Origin: Paenibacillus sp. FSL R5-0912
Lineage (GTDB): Bacteria > Bacillota > Bacilli > Paenibacillales > Paenibacillaceae
DNA length: 64,000 nucleotides
NCBI RefSeq assembly: GCF_000758605.1
Contig: NZ_CP009282.1
Location: 2,356,001-2,420,000 of the forward strand
Direction of reading: 5' to 3'
A model generated the notes under the pieces. The model saw only the letters and a list, made by a program, of their open reading frames with translations, was not told the DNA's origin and ran no database searches. The stretch's first letter is position 1; the number at the start of each line of letters is the position of its first letter. This document shows, piece after piece, positions 58,126-64,000 of this stretch. Position numbers and translations under genes: made by a program.

Positions 58126-58593
58126 ATGGGGATGATTGGTAACTACATCACTGTAACTGCGGAACTGCTTCAGGCCATCCGGGATGAAGAGATCAGTCTG
58201 CACGGAATCGAACCGAAGCTGGATATCGATAAGGCCTGGCAGGCGCTGCATTATACACTAAGCGGCGGGGGCACGGAGGAAGGTTCAGCACTTGGGGCGG
58301 TTGTGCCAATGAATGGCCAATATTATGCCGGACACTATTCCGATGCCGAGGTATTTGTGCTGGAGCCGGAACAGGTGACAGAAACCGCTGCTGCCCTGGA
58401 GGGAATAGAAGAGGCGTTTATGCGGGAACAGTATCAATTCCGGCAGATGCTGGACGAAGGGGTATATCCGCTGGTGGATGATGATGAACCGGAAGAGTTT
58501 TTTGACTATATGTATACGTATTTCACGGCTATGAAAGAGTTCTACCGGACCGCAAGCGCTGATCAAGCGTATGTAGTATTTTATATCTCATAA
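58126..58593 (+). CDS. DUF1877 family protein (YfbM-like)
   Basis: A 155-residue soluble protein starting MGMIGNYITVTAELLQAI, with LDIDKAWQALHYTLSG and the C-terminal FYRTASADQAYVVFYIS, all typical of DUF1877. ATG at 58126 follows GAAGGAGACAACTTC; the longer frame from 58063 is unlikely. Family function unknown. Confidence 0.9.
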   Translation: MGMIGNYITVTAELLQAIRDEEISLHGIEPKLDIDKAWQALHYTLSGGGTEEGSALGAVVPMNGQYYAGHYSDAEVFVLEPEQVTETAAALEGIEEAFMREQYQFRQMLDEGVYPLVDDDEPEEFFDYMYTYFTAMKEFYRTASADQAYVVFYIS

Positions 58594-58628
58594 CTTCATT
58601 TGAATTTGTAGAAAAGGAGCCAGAGAAC

Positions 58629-59657
58629 TTGCGCAGATATGCCATTATAATAATGATTCTGCTCCTATTAGTACCGGCTGCGGGTCTTAGTGCCAAAGGG
58701 GCTGCTCCGCAGGACAAGATTCAGCTTGCTTTTGCCGGAGACATTCTGCTGGACGGTTTTGTCGGCGAGCAGATTGCCAAATACGGGGTCAATTTCCCGT
58801 TCGTCAAAGTAGCGCCAGTGCTGCAGAAGGCCGATCTGGCTTTTGCCAATCTGGAGACACCGGTCTCCGTGCGGGGAGATGCCGCCGAGAAAATGTTCGC
58901 CTTCCGCTCTAAGCCGGCAGCATTGGCAGGACTGAGCTACGCAGGAATTGACGGAGTATCCCTGGCGAATAATCATATTCTGGATTATGGACAAACCGCC
59001 ATGCTCGACACGCTGATTCATCTGGACAGAAATAAGATCGGACACACAGGGGCAGGCGCGAACATACAACAGGCTTTTAAACCTTACACCAAGACGGTCA
59101 AAGGCAAGCGGATCGCCATGCTGGGTGTAAGCCGGGTATTGTCTGATCCTTCCTGGTATGCAGGCAAGAACAATCCGGGTGCGGCTTCCGCCTATACAGC
59201 GGAGCCTCTGCTGAGTGCGATTAAGCAATCAGCCAAGGACAACGATTATACCATTGTCTATATTCACTGGAATGAGGAGTTCAAGGACTACCCTGAACAG
59301 TACGCCCGGACTCTGGCGAAACAGATGATCGACAGCGGGGCCGATATTATCCTCGGGGCGCATAGCCATTGTCTGATGGGGATCGAATATTACAAGCATA
59401 AGCCGATCTACTATTCGCTGGGCAATTTTGTGTTCAACCGCTCTACACGGGGCGGGGACAAGACGCTGCATTCGATGCTGGTCAACTTCACGATCAGCAA
59501 TTCCGGGGTGACGAGCAGTATTACTCCAGTCAAAATCATTGGCGGGCAGCCCAATTTCATGGGTGAAGCCTATAACAAAGAGACCTACAAGCTGCTGAAT
59601 GAGCTCTCCTTCAATGCGAAGATCACAGCGGGCGGAGCGGTCAGCGAGAAGCTCTGA
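58629..59657 (+). CDS. CapA-family protein (PGA-capsule-type metallophosphatase)
   Basis: A 342-residue exported protein. A signal peptide (MILLLLVPAAGLSAKG) is followed by the CapA fold: FAGDILLDGFV, NLETPVSV, SLANNHILDYG, YIHWNEEF, GAHSHCLMGIEYY and YYSLGNFVFN. CapA takes part in poly-gamma-glutamate capsule export in Bacillus, but lone CapA-like proteins are common and no capBC genes are nearby. TTG start, nine bases after AAAAGGAG. Confidence 0.88.
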   Translation: MRRYAIIIMILLLLVPAAGLSAKGAAPQDKIQLAFAGDILLDGFVGEQIAKYGVNFPFVKVAPVLQKADLAFANLETPVSVRGDAAEKMFAFRSKPAALAGLSYAGIDGVSLANNHILDYGQTAMLDTLIHLDRNKIGHTGAGANIQQAFKPYTKTVKGKRIAMLGVSRVLSDPSWYAGKNNPGAASAYTAEPLLSAIKQSAKDNDYTIVYIHWNEEFKDYPEQYARTLAKQMIDSGADIILGAHSHCLMGIEYYKHKPIYYSLGNFVFNRSTRGGDKTLHSMLVNFTISNSGVTSSITPVKIIGGQPNFMGEAYNKETYKLLNELSFNAKITAGGAVSEKL

Positions 59658-59685
59658 AGCAGCAGGGAGTGCTGAGGATATACTG

Positions 59686-59727
59686 AATAGCCCGGAGAAG
59701 CAGACTTTTCTTCTCCGGGCTATTTGC
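59686..59727 (+). terminator. Terminator after the CapA-like gene
   Basis: ATAGCCCGGAGAAG pairs perfectly with CTTCTCCGGGCTAT, followed by TTGC. Confidence 0.8.
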
Positions 59728-59842
59728 ATTGGAGCCAGGTCATATTCATTTTGTGCTATTCATTATTAGCATTGTACTAACGGCGTAAAGCTAATCTACT
59801 CTACAATATGAATATTAGTTCATCAAGGAGGTTTTTGCAGAA

Positions 59843-62221
59843 GTGAGTATGGGAACCGTAAGAACCAAAGTCAAGTTTGATGAGAACTGGGGCTTTTATA
59901 AAGGGGAGCTCCAGATTCCTTATGCAGTCAAGGGTGGAATGACAGGCGGTATTACAGATACGGGTGCTCTCCGGGAGGGGGAGTGGCTGGATATTGCTTT
60001 TAATGATAAAGGAATGGGTGAGCAGCAGCTGGAATGGACCGCACTCAGCCTGCCGCATGACTGGTGTGTGGAGCAGCAGTATGTTCCGGATGAAATGCTT
60101 GGCGCAAGGGACGGCAGCCATGGTTATCTTCCGGGCGGTACAGGCTTCTACCGCAAAACCTTCGAGCTTCCTGCAGACGCTGCAGGCAGTAAATGGACGG
60201 TACGCTTTGACGGAGTATCGGGCACCAGCACGGTATGGGTTAACGGGCATCTGATCGGCTCGCATCACGGAGGATATATAGGGTTCAGTTACGATCTGTC
60301 GGATGTTCTCCGCTATGGCGGGGAGGGCAGTAATGTCATTCTGGTCAAAGTAGATGCTAGCGAATGTGAAGGCTGGTGGTATGAGGGCTGCGGCATTTAC
60401 CGTCATGTCTGGCTGGAGAATACGGACCGCCTGCATGTAGCTGAGTATGGAACCTATATAACGACACCGGAAGTGGCCAAAGAGCAGGCCGTAGTCAACA
60501 TCCGCACACGTCTCCGCAATGATTATCCTGAGGGCCTGCCGGTATCGCTGCGCACGGTGATTTATGATGCGGATGGAATACAGATCTGTGCGGATTCAGC
60601 GGATGCTTATGCGGACTGGCATGCTGAGACGGAGATTGAGCAGAGCTTTGAGGTGAATCAGCCTATGCTCTGGGGTACGGAATCGCCGTATTTATATAAG
60701 GCGGAATCGGCTGTTATATATGAAGGGAAAGAGATTGACCGGTATGAGACGCTGTTCGGCATCCGCAGCATACGCTTCGATGCGGAGGAAGGCTTCTTCC
60801 TGAACGGAGAACCGCTGCTCATCAAAGGGACATGCAACCATCAGGACTTCGCCGGGGTCGGCGTAGCGCTGCCGGACAGCCTGATCGAATACAAGCTTAG
60901 ACTGCTGCAGGAGATGGGCTCCAACGCCTACCGCAGTGCCCACCATCCTCCAGCCCCCGAGCTGCTGGATATCTGTGACCGGATCGGCATGCTGGTAATG
61001 GATGAGAACCGCAAGCTCGACAGCAGCACGAATGGACTGAGCCAGTTGGAGCGGATGCTCCTCAGGGACCGGAATCATCCCTCAGTAATCATCTGGAACC
61101 TGGAGAATGAGGAGGTTCTTGAAGGTACCGTGACAGGTGCGCGGATACTGAAGACACTCGCGGACCGGACCCGCCGGATCGATCCGACCCGCCCGACCTC
61201 TGCGGCGATGAACCATGGCTGGAACGAGAATGGCTATAACGATGTGGTAGAGATTACTGGCTATAATTATGGACACCGGGAGACCCATAATATCGACATC
61301 CGTGACCACGGGTTATATCCTGAGCGGCTGATGATCGGCAGTGAATGTGCCAGTTATACGGCAACCCGGGGAATCTACGAAGATGATCCGGTCAAGGGCT
61401 ACTGTTCCGAATACGGCACGAACATTCCTTCCTGGGGCTGCACTCCGCAGCAGGCGTGGAGTGATCTGGTGAATTACCGTTTTCTGACCGGCGTCTTCAT
61501 GTGGACCGGATTCGATTACCGGGGGGAGCCGACCCCTTATCTGTGGCCGTGCATTAACTCGCATTTCGGGCTGATGGACACCTGCGGGTTCCCCAAAGAC
61601 AGCTATTACTATATGCAGGCGGTGTGGAAGGACGAGCCGATGGTTCATGTGCTGCCGCACTGGAATTGGCCGGGCTCGGAGGGGAAGCCGGTTGAAGTGC
61701 GCGTATTCTCCAACACCGAGACGGTGGAGCTGAGTCTGAACGGCAGAAGTCTGGGCGAACAGCAGGCAGATAGAACCGGGTATTTATTGTGGGAGGTCAT
61801 CTATGAGCCGGGTGAGTTAAAAGCTATCGGCAAACGCGGCGGCCTGGCCATTGCCGAGAAGGCTGTAGTCACAGCAGGCCAGCCGTACCAGATCGCGTTG
61901 TTCCCTGACCGGCTGGAGGGCCGGGCGGATGGCTGTGATACGATCCCGGTCCGCGTGGCTATTCTGGACAAGCAGGGTTATGTCGTTCCTGCGGCCGACA
62001 ACGAGATCCGGTTTGAAGTGTCGGGAGCGGGAGGTCTGCTCGGCGTCGGCAACGGCAATCCAAGCAGCCATGAGCCGGACAAGTCTCCGCTGCGGCGTGC
62101 TTTTAACGGCTGGTGCCTGGCCTTGATTCAGGCGTCACCGGAAGCGGGCTCCATCCAGGTTCGGGCGGTGTCCACGGGACTGGCCTCTGCGGAAGTGGTG
62201 CTGCAGGTGACTGCGGAATAA
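59843..62221 (+). CDS. Glycoside hydrolase family 2 (beta-galactosidase-like)
   Basis: A 792-residue cytoplasmic GH2 enzyme. The order is an N-terminal sugar-binding domain (LPHDWCVEQQY, GFYRKTFELP, VRFDGVSGTSTVWVNG), an Ig-like domain, and the TIM barrel with acid/base Glu in WNLENEEVLEG near 423 and nucleophile Glu in CSEYGTN near 522. A DUF4982-like domain (ETVELSLNGRSLGEQ) and a further beta domain follow. GTG at 59843 lies ten bases after AAGGAGG. Beta-galactosidase is likely, beta-glucuronidase possible. The next gene is a sugar-linked sensor kinase. Confidence 0.9.
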   Translation: MSMGTVRTKVKFDENWGFYKGELQIPYAVKGGMTGGITDTGALREGEWLDIAFNDKGMGEQQLEWTALSLPHDWCVEQQYVPDEMLGARDGSHGYLPGGTGFYRKTFELPADAAGSKWTVRFDGVSGTSTVWVNGHLIGSHHGGYIGFSYDLSDVLRYGGEGSNVILVKVDASECEGWWYEGCGIYRHVWLENTDRLHVAEYGTYITTPEVAKEQAVVNIRTRLRNDYPEGLPVSLRTVIYDADGIQICADSADAYADWHAETEIEQSFEVNQPMLWGTESPYLYKAESAVIYEGKEIDRYETLFGIRSIRFDAEEGFFLNGEPLLIKGTCNHQDFAGVGVALPDSLIEYKLRLLQEMGSNAYRSAHHPPAPELLDICDRIGMLVMDENRKLDSSTNGLSQLERMLLRDRNHPSVIIWNLENEEVLEGTVTGARILKTLADRTRRIDPTRPTSAAMNHGWNENGYNDVVEITGYNYGHRETHNIDIRDHGLYPERLMIGSECASYTATRGIYEDDPVKGYCSEYGTNIPSWGCTPQQAWSDLVNYRFLTGVFMWTGFDYRGEPTPYLWPCINSHFGLMDTCGFPKDSYYYMQAVWKDEPMVHVLPHWNWPGSEGKPVEVRVFSNTETVELSLNGRSLGEQQADRTGYLLWEVIYEPGELKAIGKRGGLAIAEKAVVTAGQPYQIALFPDRLEGRADGCDTIPVRVAILDKQGYVVPAADNEIRFEVSGAGGLLGVGNGNPSSHEPDKSPLRRAFNGWCLALIQASPEAGSIQVRAVSTGLASAEVVLQVTAE

Positions 62222-62309
62222 TCATAAGGCGAGAAGTGAACTTGTGGAGCGGCTATTTATTTCCGGCGGGTGGAACGATAATATATAAGATGAACCAATG
62301 AAGATAACA

Positions 62310-62465
62310 AAGCGAGAAGGAACGAAGGGGGATTCTGGAACTGTAGGAGCGGTAGCGACCGCCTTTGTCACCGGATTTCCACCGCGAACAGCGGTATAAT
62401 TTGAGGAATCTGGAGACAACAGCGGCCGGAAGTCCAAATATTCACCGCAGTGACGACTGAGCCTT
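62310..62465. repeat. Interspersed repeat family C, longer copy
   Basis: This copy contains GTAGCGACCGCCTTTGTCAC, GCGAACAGCGGTATAATTTG and TTCACCGCAGTGACG (62445 region). Its last 31 bp match 19276-19306. It occupies the 307-bp gap between the GH2 gene and the sensor kinase gene, which holds no other visible feature. Confidence 0.5.
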
Positions 62466-62528
62466 ACGTAATTTCTTAGGTGCATTTTATATATAAATAA
62501 CGAATTCCATGCAGAGGATGTCCCGCGA

Positions 62529-64000
62529 ATGATGCCTAAACTGAAGAAATACATGCCCTTCACTTATAAAATGATGATTCCCTACCTGCTGCTGGTCCTG
62601 CTGACCGATGTGTTCATCGGCTACATTTCGTATTCCATGCTGACTGATTCCAGAACAGAAATGGCCGAGTCCAACATCAAGACGGGAATGGAGCAGGCAA
62701 GGAACAATATCCGCTATCAGATGGATGAAATTCAGCGGATGTCGGACAACCTGTTCGGCAGCCAGCCGTTTCAGCGGGCGCTTGAGCAGAAAGGGACACC
62801 GTTTGAGATCTATCTGACTATGATCGATGAGATTGTTCCCCAGATCACCGCACCGCTGCAGCTGTTCGGGAACAAGATCCGCTTCATGCTCTATACCCCG
62901 AACAGTGATCTTAATATTGTATCGGGCGATAATCTGGGTGAGCCGATCTATGACAGCGATTATTATATTCTGCCCTTTGAGGACATCACGGGCAGTGAAT
63001 GGTACCTGTCGCTTAAGGATTCGAAGCGCGATAATTTGTGGCTGCAGATTGATACCGACCAGAAGCTGGGTAATCTCTCCCATGTCCGCAGGCTGGTCAA
63101 CTTCAGTGATTACAAAACGGTGATCGGCTATATACGCATTACGGTCTCCCTGGAGGATCTGTTCGGCGGCTTCGATACCTTCCCTGTGGAAGAAGGGATT
63201 ACCCTGCGGCTGGTTGAAGAGACTACGAATTCGATTCTGTTCCAGCGCGGAACCGCCAATTATGACGATGGCCGGCAGAACTTCCTCAGTCTGCATGAGC
63301 AGATCCCGGGCAGTAATTTCGTTATTGAGGCGCTCGTCCCGCAAAAGTATCTGACCCAGGATGCCGGCCGTCTGCGCAAAGTCATTATTGCAGTCTGCTC
63401 GCTCAGCTTCCTGGTTATGACCCTGATTGGGTACGTGGTGGCGCGTATTTCCGGGCGTAAGATGAGCCGGATTGTAGGCTTGGTCCGTTCCTTCCAGGAG
63501 GGGAACTTCCAGAAGCGGATCCGCTTCTCCGGCAATGATGAGTTTGTGCAGATCGCGGACTCCTTCAATGATATGGCCACCAATATTCAGGGGCTGATCA
63601 ACAGCGTATATGTGCAGGGGATTCAGAAGAAGCAGGCGGAGCTGGAGGCGTTGCAGGCGCAGATTAATCCGCATTTTCTCTACAATACACTCTCGACGAT
63701 AAGCAGCCTGGCCAATCTGGGCGAAATCGGCAAGGTCACGGAGATGGTCCAGGGCCTGTCGCGTTTCTACCGGCTGACGCTGAACCAGGGCAATGTGTAC
63801 ATTGCCCTGGAGAAGGAGCTGGAACAGGTGGCGACTTATCTGGAAATCCAGCGGGTCAAATATGCGGATGCCTTCACTCTGTATGTTGATGTGGACGAGG
63901 AGATTATGCAGATGCAGGTCATTAAGCTGCTGCTGCAGCCTTTTGTGGAGAATATATTCAAGCATGCCTGGTTTGGCGAGTCCATTGCCATCCGTCTGAC
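62529..64000 (+). CDS. YesM-family sensor histidine kinase (3' end outside window)
   Basis: At least 490 residues, open to the window edge. Membrane helices at about 15-37 and 282-303 flank an extracellular sensor. A HAMP domain (about 300-355, RKMSRIVGLVRSFQEGNF) and the His_kinase domain follow, with the phosphorylated His in QINPHFLYNTLS near 381 and the N-box in PFVENIFKH. Members pair with AraC-type response regulators that control sugar uptake genes; the partner would lie beyond the window. Two ATGs, 62529 and 62532, are possible starts after AGAGGATG. Confidence 0.93.
   Translation, partial: MMPKLKKYMPFTYKMMIPYLLLVLLTDVFIGYISYSMLTDSRTEMAESNIKTGMEQARNNIRYQMDEIQRMSDNLFGSQPFQRALEQKGTPFEIYLTMIDEIVPQITAPLQLFGNKIRFMLYTPNSDLNIVSGDNLGEPIYDSDYYILPFEDITGSEWYLSLKDSKRDNLWLQIDTDQKLGNLSHVRRLVNFSDYKTVIGYIRITVSLEDLFGGFDTFPVEEGITLRLVEETTNSILFQRGTANYDDGRQNFLSLHEQIPGSNFVIEALVPQKYLTQDAGRLRKVIIAVCSLSFLVMTLIGYVVARISGRKMSRIVGLVRSFQEGNFQKRIRFSGNDEFVQIADSFNDMATNIQGLINSVYVQGIQKKQAELEALQAQINPHFLYNTLSTISSLANLGEIGKVTEMVQGLSRFYRLTLNQGNVYIALEKELEQVATYLEIQRVKYADAFTLYVDVDEEIMQMQVIKLLLQPFVENIFKHAWFGESIAIRL

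Noticed and set aside
62487-63965. 492-codon minus-strand frame at the right end
   Set aside because: The plus strand encodes an unmistakable YesM-type kinase that runs off the window; the minus frame is its shadow.

Overview
The window looks like chromosomal DNA of an endospore-forming, low- to mid-GC Firmicute, most likely Paenibacillus. The reasons are the sporulation genes (yhbH, cotJABC, a collagen-like exosporium-type protein), Bacillus-type families (YunC/YunD, YfkAB, sufCDSUB, LicT/BglP), strong AGGAGG ribosome binding sites, and several short interspersed repeats. No rRNA, tRNA, CRISPR array, intact insertion sequence or prophage was seen. Genus-level assignment is inference.

Layout. 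1-2.7 kb: end of a maltodextrin ABC transporter operon (binding protein tail, MalF- and MalG-type permeases). 2.9-8.7 kb: a chemoreceptor, an S51-type peptidase, and an AraC regulator next to a GH4 glycosidase. 8.7-10.6 kb: repeat-rich DNA (9-, 33- and 7-bp tandem repeats and an interspersed repeat) around a PadR-DUF2812 operon with two clear operators. 10.7-18.9 kb: yhbH, a lipoprotein, a large repetitive surface protein with a copper-amine-oxidase-type N-domain, small membrane proteins, a YunC protein and Dps. 19.3-21.1 kb: a MarR regulator divergent from a two-domain nitroreductase gene interrupted by an in-frame stop. 21.3-26.5 kb: the complete sufCDSUB iron-sulfur operon. 27.0-31.0 kb: a heterodimeric ABC exporter behind a leader with one or two tiny ORFs and a hairpin. 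31.4-36.1 kb: a LicT/BglP/BglA beta-glucoside operon with two antiterminator-controlled terminators. 36.1-45.7 kb: two HD-GYP proteins (one lacking the metal-binding His of the HD pair), a fused MoaD-MoaE molybdopterin synthase, YunD-like phosphoesterase, UppP, YfkAB radical SAM protein, a CNNM/CorC protein and cotJABC. 46-53.5 kb: a Hanks-type kinase convergent with a small Ser/His/Arg-rich protein gene, then four regulator-target units (MerR-SDR, TetR-membrane protein, ArsR-MFS pump, HxlR-aldo/keto reductase). 54.6-64 kb: an epimerase, the collagen-like protein, a methyltransferase, DUF1877, CapA-like and GH2 proteins, and a YesM-type sensor kinase cut by the window end.

How it works together. 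Much of the window is sugar uptake and hydrolysis (maltodextrin, GH4, beta-glucoside PTS, GH2 plus YesM kinase) mixed with small one-regulator/one-target stress or efflux units. Those units often have legible operators: the PadR site lies between -35 and -10, MarR sites lie on both divergent promoters, a MerR dyad fills a 19-bp spacer, and a TetR dyad covers the divergent -35. The most attractive candidate for a new regulatory system is the ABC-exporter leader at 27.0-27.36 kb, which resembles antibiotic-sensing attenuation leaders. Other points worth attention are the Ser-rich basic protein facing a kinase, the fused molybdopterin synthase, the degenerate HD-GYP protein, and three families of interspersed repeats.
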